The notes below the pieces were generated by a model. The model was given only the letters and a program-made list of their open reading frames with translations, did no database searches and was not told the DNA's origin. A stretch of DNA of 64,000 nucleotides. It comes from Lycocorax pyrrhopterus obiensis (Eukaryota > Chordata > Aves > Passeriformes > Paradisaeidae). The stretch's first letter is position 1, and every line of letters begins with the position of its first letter. Location of the stretch: positions 45,294,383-45,358,382 of the forward strand of contig JACSVZ010000001.1 of the NCBI GenBank assembly GCA_014706295.1, read 5' to 3'. A program made the translations under genes and the position numbers. This document shows, one piece after another, positions 35,101 to 45,460 of the stretch.

Positions 35101-37739
35101 TACACCTGGCTATGTCAGGACACAGTGTTATATTGAATTAATGGATTGGTTTGCTTCATTAAATTGAATTGTTTTTATAATTTCTCACCATTTTTCCTCC
35201 ATGCTCTTTTTTCTTAAGCTTTGATCCATAACACCTCTACAAATTCTTATTCTTTCAAGAAATTCAGAAATGTTACCATACATTGCTTTCAAGTTATTTT
35301 ATCCCTTTTTTCTAAGCAACTTTTCCCTTAAATAGATTTAGACATTTTTCCATGGATTTCCCTTTCTCTTTTGTTAACCTAACAAGTCTCATAACATTGC
35401 TGCCAGCAGAATAGAAAATCAGAAGAAATTTTAGCATAAATATCTCTAGGCGTGTTGTTTTGCTTCTAAGTTAGGAGCATATGCTCTCTTTTTAATCACT
35501 GCAGAGAAATAGATGCTACTCTAGCACAACTCAGCATCAAAGCTCTGGAACAGAATCTGTTCAGATCACCCAGAGCAGGGTACTGCTGAAGAACGTAACA
35601 GTTGCCTCCATATTATGCAGCAGGCCTTTTTTTTTTTTTTTCCCAACTGTATGCAGAGAAGGAGAAGTTTTGCTTTTGGATGCCAGTGTACACAGAGTTG
35701 GGGTGCGTATCTGGAGGTGCAACACGGGCATAAAGTCCATATTCCACACATCAGAAGTAACTTTTAAACTAAGATAGATTCCCAAACTAAATGGCATAAG
35801 TATACTTTTACCTAGTATGTCCTTCCAGGCACTCAGAAACACGTAAGTGTTTTATCTGTTTCTGCTGTAATTCTGAGAGAGCTTAAGGACCAATCACACC
35901 CACATTGAGTCTTACAAGACACATACAAACTTGTACAAAATAACAAGATGTTGTATATATGTACCTGAATCAACTTTTATCATACTCAGAATTTTCATAT
36001 GGGCAAACGTGGATCACATCTTTTATGCAGATACAAGAATTTGTTCATAGTCTAAGCAATGTTTTAATAGTGTAATAAAAACACAACAAGTCAATATAAC
36101 TAATCTAATTACATTAACACTTTTCAGTCAAATTGTTAAATCATTCCCACTAACAACAAAGTTAAAATTATTGTGCACACAGACATTCTGGTATCTTCCC
36201 TTGTTCTCCATTGCAGTACTCACCTTTCTAAGCACCTGCAGTCAAAGGTCAAAGGGTATTTTTCCTACCGCGCGATAATGCCATGAGTTGCCGGCATCCA
36301 GAGCCCTTTGTCGAGGGCAGTATGGTGTCAGTAGTGGTGATAGTTCATTTTCTTTTCTTTTCAGTTTCGCATGTACTATTTCTTTTCATGTTTCCAGGCA
36401 GTGTGTTGCTAGCACTATTTTGTTTTTTCCCTGATTCAGAATTTTACCTTCAATGATCATTAAGTTTTATGAACCCCCTACCATATGTGGTACAATTCCT
36501 TGGTACAGCTGCACAAGTCTAAGCTAAAGCTACAAGCAGGTTAGAAGACAGTCATCAGATTGTTGGTCAATGTGGTGTTGCAGCTAAAACTAAGCTGAAA
36601 CAAACTCAAGACCGGACAGGTCCATAAAGTCCTGAAAAACCATTAGCCCTTTTATTCCTAAGTAAATAAAAGAATCATGATGGGCTAAGAACTGTGAAAA
36701 ATCTACATCTGCTGTTTTGCAGTGCTATAGCTGTAATTGTTCTTTTGGGTCCTCTGAATTCTTAGAGAATTTAAGAGCTCATCACTTGTGCATGGCTTTT
36801 CTAACAAATTACCATCTTCTGTTTCATTATTTTCCTTCTTCATTCGATGTTTTCTACCAAGAGTGAACCTTTCTCTGAGGTAGCCTCTGGTTTCACTTCT
36901 GCCCACAAATCCTTAGTCTGCTTAGTGTGCTGAATTCTCTTAGAATACCTAATGTTCTATAAGCATATTGGAGCTTTTCTAACGTAAGCTTTAACAAGCT
37001 AGTTTTCTGAGGCTGAGCTACTCATCCAAAGAATGTCTTAAAAGCCAGAGATAAATAAACACTATTCCACTTATGTCTAAGAGCATATCCGTCTAGCAAA
37101 GGGTTGCAGTTATGTAACTTTGTATTCAAAAAAAAAAAAAATAACTTATATGTGTTAGTTTCTGTTGGGTTTTTTTGTGCAGTGTGTCTAAAATAATGTG
37201 AGTTTGGTTTTTTTTTTGCATTTCAGCAGAACAGCATTTTTATAGAATGAAAGCAAGGCTATGTCTTGCATGTGTTGGGATTGCCTTAGGGCACATGGAA
37301 ATGTTTGAACAGGAAAAAAGCAAACTAGGAGCAAACACATATATACACACAAAATTAAACTATAATGCTTAGTGTTGCTGGGTTGTTGCATTAAATTCTC
37401 CATAGTCTAATTCAGTTGAGAGTTACAATATTCATACAAAATACATACCTCTCCAGAAGAGCTGTTGAAATTTTCGTTTCCTTTGAGATCTTTCACCTCA
37501 AGGAAGTCACCAAACCCCCCAAACCCACACCCTGAATTTCTCTTAATGAGTCTCAGAATCTGAAAACTTATTTTTTTGTTTTTAAAATGTGAAGTTCTAA
37601 AAGTGAAATCCATATTTTTTCAAGAGACTCCTAAATGTGTTCTTTTCTTCTGAAATACTTAGACAAAATGTTGAAGTATTCAACCTTACATATTCATTTG
37701 CAATTGAGCTTTCCTGTTGTTGCTGAATTTTAGTAACTC
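32151..37739. other. AT-rich sequence, no gene recognised
   Basis: No gene or clear transposon is seen. There is a run of 15 T at 35627-35641 and of A at about 37128-37141. The unit GAGAATAATTCT occurs twice at about 33797-33827, and a TAATT-ATCATTAAT unit twice at about 35019-35060. At 36240-36310 there is a local CpG cluster (CCGCGCGATAA) beside AGGTCA-A-AGGGTA (36246-36258), which resembles a DR1 nuclear-receptor half-site pair; no function can be shown. The minus-strand frame at 36703-36906 is charged and hydrophilic, but its only in-frame start is a GTG and it lies just after a stop. Confidence 0.5.
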
Positions 37740-38241
37740 TGTAAATACAGACAAAGAGTCAGGTTTATAAATGAGACACTGTTTATTCTGCACAGGGTAC
37801 GAGGTGGAAGTTTTCCACAAATCAAGCACACCAAGGAGAAAGCAAAAGAATGCATACACTGAGGTTCACATAAACCCACCTATCCAGTACATGGCTATTA
37901 CCTATCTAATGCATAATTATTTAGCTTGTGTTAGCTTACGTAGTACCTGCTACTGTGCCTGCACAGGCCTCTTTGGGCGTTTCTGGTGGTCGCTTGGGGA
38001 GGCACCCCCTACTCCGTTTTAAGCAAAGTTCAGCTCAGGACACACGGAGCACAAGATTGTTGGCCAAATAAGACGTGACCTGCAGCTCCAGTACCACATT
38101 TTCTTGAACAATTGCCAAGAAGGACATAAAATGCAAAAGCTTTCTATAAACAACACCTGCTTAACACACCTGATAACATCTACATCCATTTAAAAGAGGG
38201 GTTAAAGATGAGAATGTTACCATCTCCTCCCATCTACAACA
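37740..38241 (-). mobile_element. Probable ERV solo LTR, antisense
   Basis: The block of about 500 bp has a minus-strand AATAAA (TTTATT at 37782-37787) near one end and, at the other, a minus-strand TGTTGTAGATGGGAGGAG start (38224-38241), as in retroviral LTRs. The interior is richer in GC and CpG than the flanks and contains GCACAGGCCTCTTTGGGCG and a CACACGGAGCACAAG block. I place the 5' terminus with some confidence. The 3' terminus could be TG at 37740 or nearer 37780. GAGAC occurs next to both ends (37773-37777 and 38242-38246), but the spacing does not give a clean duplication. The family is probably ERVK-like; no coding region is attached. Confidence 0.6.
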
Positions 38242-39946
38242 GAGACCAAAGGGACAGAGAATTCTGCTTAAAGGTGTCACTATCTGTAGTGGTTTCACTG
38301 GTTTATGCTTTTAAAAGGTAAAGTCCTTCATTACTTACATTGTTTTTTATATGTCATGTTTTTTGATAGAAGGCAACTTAAATTTTTAATAGTTTCATAG
38401 TCCTTTGTGTGATTCAACTTGTATCATCCAACTAAATTTTCAGTTGTGAAGTATTATTAATTTGCCGTATTATAGAAGAGGCTTTTCAACAGCTGCCAGT
38501 GCTCAACAATATGTACCCAATAAACTTCAGTGTAAGCACAATTATAACAAGGCTGGTTGAGGGTGTGAAAATGTCACCTGTAAAGTTTTATCACCTTTAA
38601 AATAATACATTTTTTTTTAAAGGGTGAAGTAATTACCCTCTACAGAGGTTTATAATGAAAGAAGAAATAACCCAAAACCAGGAAAAAATAAATGAAATTA
38701 AATGCAATACGATGTTTGAAATTCAAATTAAAAAAAAAAAAAAAAGGAAGACTGGAAGACTTACAGGAAAGTAGATAAAAATACTTGTGTAGGAACTGTG
38801 GTTTAGCTTTGTTTTTTTTTGTTTGGAGTTGATTTGCTTTTTTTCTTTGCCTGATACCATTTCTTTTTTTCCACTTTTTTTTTTTGGTTTGTTTTTTTAA
38901 TGGCACATACTGTCACTGTAATACACAGCCTCTGTCAGTTTTGAAAGCAATAATTCAGTGACACTTCACATTTTCCTTTGGGGGCTGATTCATTGAGTAG
39001 TTACCTGAGTCATTCTGACACCTGCAGTAAAAGTCACATTACTAACAGCAATATATAGCTTAATAAGATCCCTTTTTTCCCTTAGAAAATTACCATACTT
39101 TGTAACAAAAATTTCACCATGGGGAATTTTATTAGCATGGGTGAATACAAGTAGCAGCAACAGCATCCTGAGAGCACTTGAGTAATGACAAAGACCACAA
39201 GACATCATCTATGTAAACTGAAATCATATTACGCCACGATCTCTGCTCATACTGAACATGTGCATTGTGACTTTGGGGTAGCCAGAGACACATTTAAAAT
39301 GCAATGGAACTTCCATTATGACTCAAAGATTTTGGGTTCCAATTCTACTATAGAATTGCATCTTAAATAGACTTCATATACTTTTTTCCTTTAATCTCCC
39401 TGTTTTAGTCTGACTGTAATTTTCTCCTTTTTTTTGTTCTTTCTTTCTTTTGTTCTTTCTCTTTCTTTCATAGTAAAACTGTACAAAATCTCTTTTCACT
39501 CTTTCATGAATTCATATGAGTTCTTTTTATAAAGTACAAAGAACAGGATTTCTTGTTGGACTTTGTATAAATTGGCAATAAGGACAGATAAATCACCTTT
39601 TTTGGGGTTTGTTTTTTTTTTTTTCTTGTGAGCAAGAACATGCATCTGAATATATGGTATTGCTTTGAGTTGTCCCTTGAACAGGCAGCTAGAGCACGGA
39701 GCCAGTAATTCATGAAGAGGAGTTGGCATACTAAATTGCATCCTGGTCCTGGAGCAAGTCAGCAGATTTCAACTCAGCTTTTGCCCTATAGGAAGGAATA
39801 ATTTTATCTTATAGAGATGTCCAAGCTTCTTTTAAAGTAGCACAACCATATATTTCTCTTGTTTTGGAGTCTGTGTTAAAGTCAGTTTCTACAGACTACA
39901 TTTTTGTTAAAATGGTTGAAGCTGGGACTTATCTGTCAGAATGTGG
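38242..39946. other. AT-rich sequence with homopolymers, no gene recognised
   Basis: Contains 16 A at 38730-38745, T-runs near 38810-38895 and a CTTT/TTTC-rich stretch at about 39420-39475. These explain the lysine-rich minus-strand frames at 38640-38906 and 39496-39741. Nothing else is recognised. Confidence 0.6.
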
Positions 39947-40205
39947 TGTTGTGGTTTAAACCAGAAGAGGTTTAACAGATGTACACAGCATTCCAATCCC
40001 CAGTAGTGGGATGCGGCAGAAAATCAGAAAGGTAAAAATGAGAAAACTTGTGGGTTGAAAGATTTTTTGATAGGCAAAGTAAAAGCTACATATGCAAGCA
40101 AAGCAAACTAATTCATTCACTTATTCCCATCAGCAGTTATTTAGCCTTTTCCAGGAAAACAAGGCTTCCTCATGTGTAATAGCTACTTGGGAATATAAAA
40201 GCCAG
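39947..40205 (-). mobile_element. ERV LTR fragment, antisense
   Basis: The plus strand starts TGTTGTGGTTTAAACCAG, the reverse complement of the 3' end of a widespread avian ERV LTR family. It continues with AACTTGTGGGTTGAAAG (the R-U5 region) and CCCATCAGCAGTTATTTAGC. It shares a block of roughly 110 bp with the LTR piece at 3535-3835. The U3 part is absent; at about 40206 it passes directly into an LTR of another family in the same orientation. Nested insertion or recombination between LTRs could explain the junction. Confidence 0.75.
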
Positions 40206-40872
40206 AGGGAATAGGGAAGAAAACAGGAAAAACACAGGAACTAAAAAGCTCATAGCTTGAGATGAAGTCAGGGCGATCACTTATCAATCACCATCGTGGA
40301 CAAAACAGACTCAGCCTGGGAAAAATTGGTTTATATCCCGTTAAGCAAGATATGGATAGTGAGAAAAAAAAGCACAAGCATTAAACACCTTTCCTCCCCC
40401 TATTCCCTGGCTCAACTTCACTCTTTCATCCCCAGTCTTCTACCTCCTCCCCACCAGAGCAGTTCTGGGAAAGATGGGAAATGGGGGTTGTGGTCAGTTC
40501 ATAACATCTCCTCTCTGCTGCTCCTTCCTCCTCACACTTCTATCCAGAGTTGGCTGGACTATCCACAGGCAGCAGAGAAATTCCCTTCCACCATGGAACT
40601 CCTCCTTCTCTTCAGCCTTTGGTCTTACTTCTGCTCTTTCTCACTCTTTTTGTTCCAACCTAATCTGTCTCCATGGCATTTTTATCCATTCTTAAATATG
40701 TTTTAACTGAGGCACCACCATCTTGGCTGAGGGCCTCAGCCATGCCCTCTGATGGGTCCACTGGAGCCAGATGGAACCTGGTGTATCTAACACGGACAGT
40801 CCCTCTCTCTCCTCACTGAGCCCACCCCTGCAGCCACCTCCTACCACAACTGTGGCGTCTAGATCCAATACC
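40206..40872 (-). mobile_element. ERVL-type LTR, truncated at its 3' end, antisense
   Basis: It aligns by eye with the 42461-43575 LTR family. Shared blocks are AAGCTCATAGCTTGAGATGA, GACAAAACAGACTCAGCC, CTCCCCCTATTCCCTGGCTC, the GGGGGTTGTGGTCAGTTCAT block and CTGCTGCTCCTTCCTCCTC, ending near CTAGATCCAATACC. The first 60 or so bases of the plus-strand copy (the TGTGGTGGGTTGACC terminus) are missing where the 39947 segment adjoins. The position of the polyadenylation signal is mutated (TTTATA). A 136-codon plus-strand frame (40296-40706) crosses it antisense and is not considered a gene. Confidence 0.8.
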
Positions 40873-42460
40873 CTTTAATTCAGTAAGTCTTTCCTGTTTT
40901 CATAAAGTGCAAGACCACCTTCTTCTCCACTATTTGTTCTTGCAGTATCATTTGGTACTCAATACTTTTTTGTTCAGTCATGTCATAAATACAAACTGGA
41001 AATTTATCTGCTAAGCACTATCCTCTCCATCCCCACACAGCAGGAGAGGAGAGGAGGAAAGAGAAGAGGACCACTGTATTTAAGGGCAGCATAATCTTCT
41101 TACCTGAAATGAAAATAATACATTATTATATTTTAACATGGCATCAGTGAATAAAGACAAATAAGAAGAATTATTTATTTGTGACTAGATCCTCCTTATT
41201 CATCATTCACCTTGCTTATTCTTTCCTACTTACTTTGTAAGATGATCACTTTATAAGAACTCTCAATTCACACATCACGTATCATCTGGTTTGTGCCTTT
41301 TTTTCTCTCCCCCTACTAGATAATAAAAACTTGCATGAATTTGTCAAACACACAAATTGTAAATGCTATGGAAACATTTCAGATCTAGAAAAAGAACTTG
41401 AAGTAATTTGTATTTTCTATTGGAAAGAGTATGAGATATGCACTCTGTGTCTATGATTAATAAGTAGCAGACAAAGACCCTCCATCACAATTTTAAACAC
41501 AGGAAGTTCTAATGAAATAATTGAGGGCAGACATTCAGAGGTGATTAATAGAAGTTATTTCTAAGATAAATCACCATTTTTAAGAAAAAAAAAGATAAGG
41601 TTATATGATTTTTCGTCATCAAATTATCACAATAAAGTTTTTTATTTTCACTAAGCTGACAGTACTATTAGAACTCAAACTAGAATCTAATTAAGTCATT
41701 TGCTTTCTATATGGTAGATCTAGTCCATATGTCCATAAACCTGCTTGTAGAGTTCGCTTCTTTATTTTTTTCTTTCACATGCAAACTCTTCAAAAGCCAA
41801 GCCAAACAAAAATCCTCCCTTTGGTCTCCACAGTATTTGGTGTCATGCAGGCAGAGAACAAAAACACCTGAAGACAATCTGTAACTAACATATAAAACAA
41901 CAGGTAGCAACTAAGTGGATTAAAAAAAAGGGAAAACAAGCAAACCCCCAAACATTTGCTAATCTATACACAGTGCTCATAAGACAGCAATTTTCTGATT
42001 GTTAGCAACTGTTTTGAAGAGATTAGCACAACAGAGTCACTGGAGGAACACAAAGGAAAGTAGTAGGTTGTACACCGGCTGATAGTCTTGACTGGCAAGA
42101 GTGCTGCTCAAGAGGTTGAAAAGCTGCTCATGTTGATATCCTTGGTCAGCATTTCTTAAAAAGAAAACAAGTTGTCCTTATATGTAATGCTCTTTCAAGA
42201 TACGTGGTGGTTCAAAAGCCTACACATCATCTGTATTAATGTTAAGGTTTCATAACACTAAGCTGTTAGTAAGTCATTTACAACAACAGCAAAAGCCATG
42301 TAGTTTCTAGCAAGCTTGTAATACAAGTTAGGTGCATTTTGCTGCAGCGTGATGTAAAATTTATTCATACAAGTTCAACCTGGTCACACAGCTCACTCTT
42401 GACAAAGACACAGATTACCCCTTACAGTCCAACTCATATCAAATATCTGAAACATCTCTC
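40873..42460. other. AT-rich sequence between LTRs, no gene recognised
   Basis: I see no gag, pol or env remnant between the flanking LTRs, so they are separate insertions or solo LTRs rather than the two ends of one provirus. No exon was seen. Confidence 0.55.
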
Positions 42461-43575
42461 TGTGGTGGGTTGACTGTCTGGATGACAGCAGTCTACCAAA
42501 GCTGCTCTATCACTCCCTCCTTTCAGCTGAACAGGGAGAGAAAATATAACACATAACTCTGGGGTTGAGAAAAGGGCAGGAAGGTCCCTCAGGAGGAAAA
42601 CAGACAGAACTTGAGGAAATCAGTCTAATTTATTGCCAATCAAACAATGGTAGGATAAGGAGAAATAAAACCACATCTTAAAAACACCTTGCTCCACCCC
42701 TGCCTTTATCCTGGACTTAACTTTACTCCTTAATTCTGTCTCCTTCTTTGCAGTGGTGCAGAGGGACAGGGAATGCGGGTTGCAGACAGTTCATCATGTG
42801 TTTCTGCTGCTCCTTCCTCCTCAGTGGGAGGACTCCTCACGCTCTTCCCCTCCTCCAGGGTCACTTCCTCCCAGGGGAAACAGTCCTCTATGAACTTCTC
42901 TCACGAGTCCTTCCTGTGAGCTGCAGTTCTTCAAGAGCTGCACCAGCGTGGGTCCCTTCCCCAGGGCACAGTTCTTCATGAACAGATTGCTTCAGTGTGG
43001 CTCTCCCACAAGGTCACAAGTTCTGCCAGCAAACCTGCTCCATCATGGGCTCATCTCTCCACAGGTTCACAGGTCTTGCCAGAAGCCTGCTTCAGCACTG
43101 GCTTCCCATGGAGTCACAGCCTCCTTTGGTCATCCACCTGCTCTGGTGTAGGGTGCTCCATGGGCTGTAGATTGATGTCTGCTCAATCATGGATCTCCAT
43201 GGGCCGCAGGGGCACAACTGCCTCACCATGGTTTTCACCATGAGCTGCAGGGAAATCCCAGCTGCAGCACTGGGGCCACCTTTTCCTCCACCTTCTTCAC
43301 TTGGTGTCTTCATGGATGTTTATCTTACATAGTTGCTCTCCTTTCTCTGTCTGTAATTGCTTTACACAGGAACTTTCTTGCCTTCCTTTCTTAAATGTGC
43401 TATCGCAGAGGTGCTACCACTTGTCCCTGTTTTTCTCAGCCTAGGCCAAGAAGGTCCATCTTGGTGCCGTCTGGCATTGGCTCTGTTGGACATTGCAGAA
43501 GGTTTTACCAGCTGCTCACAGAAGCACCCCTGTGACTCCCTCACTACCAAAACTTTGCCACACAAACCCAATACA
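42461..43575 (-). mobile_element. Nearly intact avian ERVL-type solo LTR, antisense
   Basis: Plus-strand termini are TGTGGTGGGTTGAC at 42461 and CACAAACCCAATACA at 43575, so the element reads TG...CA on both strands, as retroviral LTRs do. Flanking 5-mers CTCTC (42456-42460) and CTTTC (43576-43580) differ at one base and fit a decayed 5-bp target-site duplication, typical of ERVL. The minus strand has AATAAA (TTTATT at 42629-42634) about 170 bp from the 3' end, giving a plausible R-U5. The U3 region (about 42840-43285) is built of degenerate units of about 40 bp. No internal viral genes are adjacent, so this is a solo LTR left by LTR-LTR recombination. Open frames inside it are incidental. 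Confidence 0.92.
42840..43285 (-). repeat. Degenerate ~40-bp tandem units within LTR U3
   Basis: Units with a recurring CTGCTYCAGCRTGGG core followed by TCYCCA and GGTCACAG-like sequence repeat imperfectly through the U3 part of the LTR. Examples are GCTGCACCAGCGTGGGTCCC, GATTGCTTCAGTGTGGCTC, CTGCTCCATCATGGGCTC and CTGCTTCAGCACTGGCTTCC. Such U3 repeats commonly hold enhancer or repressor binding sites in retroviral LTRs; that role here is inferred. Confidence 0.75.
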
Positions 43576-44657
43576 CTTTCACATCACACATCAAGTAGGA
43601 AGTTCAAGATATAACAATTTCAGAATATTTTAGAAACAGCCTTTGTGCATATGAGAAGAGCTGAATTATCTCATCTACTAAATGAAATGAGTATTGATGC
43701 ATCTCTTCTTCTTCAATAAAAGCAGTTTGGCTTTCAGAAAGACAAATCGATTGAGAGTGAAAATTTAATCTCAAAAGATCCAGTGAGTTAATACAAACTT
43801 TCAGGAATGATCACAGAAATTTTGCACAATTAAAAAGTTGGGAATAAGGTTTACAGCTCCCTTAAGCATGCCTGAGGAAGGAGCTCTCTGTTGAGGGAAT
43901 TATCTGCAAAAGTTGCAAAACATCTTTTTTTCTGTGATGACATGATTCTCTACATTAGTCCCCAGAGTGTAAGTAGGGATTAAAATTTATTATTTTTCAA
44001 CTGCAAGGCTTCTATCATTACTTATTTTCCCTAGAAATACAATTTTTGGAATAACAAAATATAGGATTCCATGTCTAGCTAAGAGGGGAATATGTATTTT
44101 CACTAATAGGAGGGAGAGTGATAGACATGATGGCCAAACACAGAATGAAAGATATTGCATGAGGGAAACCTTAAAAAAAATAGTTTTTCATTTTATCAAC
44201 TCTCCTGTTATATGAGAAATAAAAAAAGAAAAATACCACCTACCCTTGACTTCCATGCACAACTTTCAGTTCAAATACAGGTTTTAGCATTTTAATGCTA
44301 GCCTTTGATATCAGAAAAGAAAGAAAACTGGCACAGCTAGCATGCGAACTATTAATGTATTCCTTAAAAAAAGATACCCCTCGTCTGAGAAACTCTAAGC
44401 ATTTTGAAGACAAGGGAATGTCTGGCAGAGAAGTTCCATCTTAAAAGTTAAAAGCCTGATTAACAAATAAAATGTCAAAGTAGGGTAGCAACTGTGTTGT
44501 CAACAGACCAGAATAAAGACTAACAAAAGAAACGAAGTGAAAAATCTTCCTTCCAAAGCAGCAATGTTTTCAGTGAAAGTGACAGAGCTGCTCAACCTGT
44601 GTACAGGTATCTTAGTGTATCTTAGTGAATCACTTATATTCTAAATCACATTCCAAG
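43576..44657. other. AT-rich sequence, no gene recognised
   Basis: Nothing is recognised. Confidence 0.55.
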
Positions 44658-44712
44658 AGCAGCAGCTTGCACTTGGCCATGTTGAACCCCATAAGGTTCC
44701 CAGGGGCCCATG
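44658..44712 (-). mobile_element. Short CR1 LINE fragment, antisense
   Basis: GCAGCTTGCACTTGGCCATG, TTGAACCCCATAAGGTTC and GGGGCCCA are the reverse complement of the CR1 region just beyond that kept in the 21551-22325 copy. Only about 55 bp are recognisable; the rest has decayed. Confidence 0.7.
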
Positions 44713-45215
44713 TGTTCCATGGGTTTCTAGGAAGAGGAAGATGATGGATTTGAAAGAAAGACTCAGGTATATCCTCACATAGCCACCCTCAGTTTTTATG
44801 CTGGTACAGCTGTTGTCCAGTTAGGGACCATTTCGTAGCTCTTGTCATTAGTCACTGTTCTGCCTGAAAAAATAAGACAAACGCTGAGCTCTGGTCATGA
44901 TTATTGTGCTATGCAATAAAATAAGGTCTTCATGTTAGGGACCTTAGCCAAAAAAAGAAAACTCTTTTTAAAGTGAAACTGTAATAACTATGGCAATTCT
45001 TTCCTCCATTATACTGTGAGCCATCACAGAATTTTGCTCATTTTTCAAGGTACACAATAATCGTGATTAATGTGTGAGAATATGTTATGCCATTGGAGAC
45101 AGCTCTTTAAGTCCTCAGTATGTATAAAATTGACAAGATTATGTAAATCATTTACAAGAAAAAAATATCTGATAGAATATAAGGCAGATACAATTTAAGG
45201 GAAAGTGAAACTCAC
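44713..45215. other. AT-rich sequence, no gene recognised
   Basis: If 45216-45460 is an exon, this would be intron. No other signal was seen. Confidence 0.45.
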
Positions 45216-45460
45216 CTTTAATTTCCAGAGTGCCTTTGTTGATTGAGGAAAGAATGAATCCTGAGCCAACCTGGAAAAGTTCTTGCAAATTTTCAAAAAC
45301 TCTGTACCTAAGACTGGGTGTTTCATAAGTGCAACGTAGTTTACCAGTGAATTTTTCACATGTACCTGTACATAAAGTATATTGTTGCCAGTATTCATAA
45401 TTTGCTTCATTTCTTTTAATTTTTGTCTTTTGCTCATGATCCAGGCTGGGTTCCAGGCTC
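45216..45460 (-). CDS. Candidate internal coding exon, unknown gene
   Basis: On the minus strand a 245-bp segment lies between an acceptor-like GATGTTTTAATTTAG (AG at 45462-45461) and a full-consensus donor AAG|GTGAGT (donor bases 45215-45210). It is open in one frame for 81 codons after two bases, with an in-frame TGA just upstream of the acceptor, in the presumed intron. The product begins AWNPAWIMSKRQKLKEMKQI, has a central YVALMKHPVLGTEFLKICKN stretch and ends STKALWKLK. Composition is balanced, with W, P, H, C and G, unlike the F/I/S/K-rich chance frames elsewhere. I do not recognise the family. It could be one exon of a gene with very large introns, an exon fossil, or chance. Confidence 0.3.

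Noticed and set aside
36703..36906. 67-codon charged minus-strand frame
   Set aside because: It begins at GTG two codons after a stop and has no convincing acceptor or donor and no recognisable family.
40296..40706. 136-codon plus-strand open frame
   Set aside because: It lies antisense within an ERVL-type LTR and is low-complexity (S/L/P-rich); shared LTR sequence explains it.
42748..43614. Several overlapping frames of 67-85 codons
   Set aside because: All lie within, or just run past, the solo LTR and reflect its composition.
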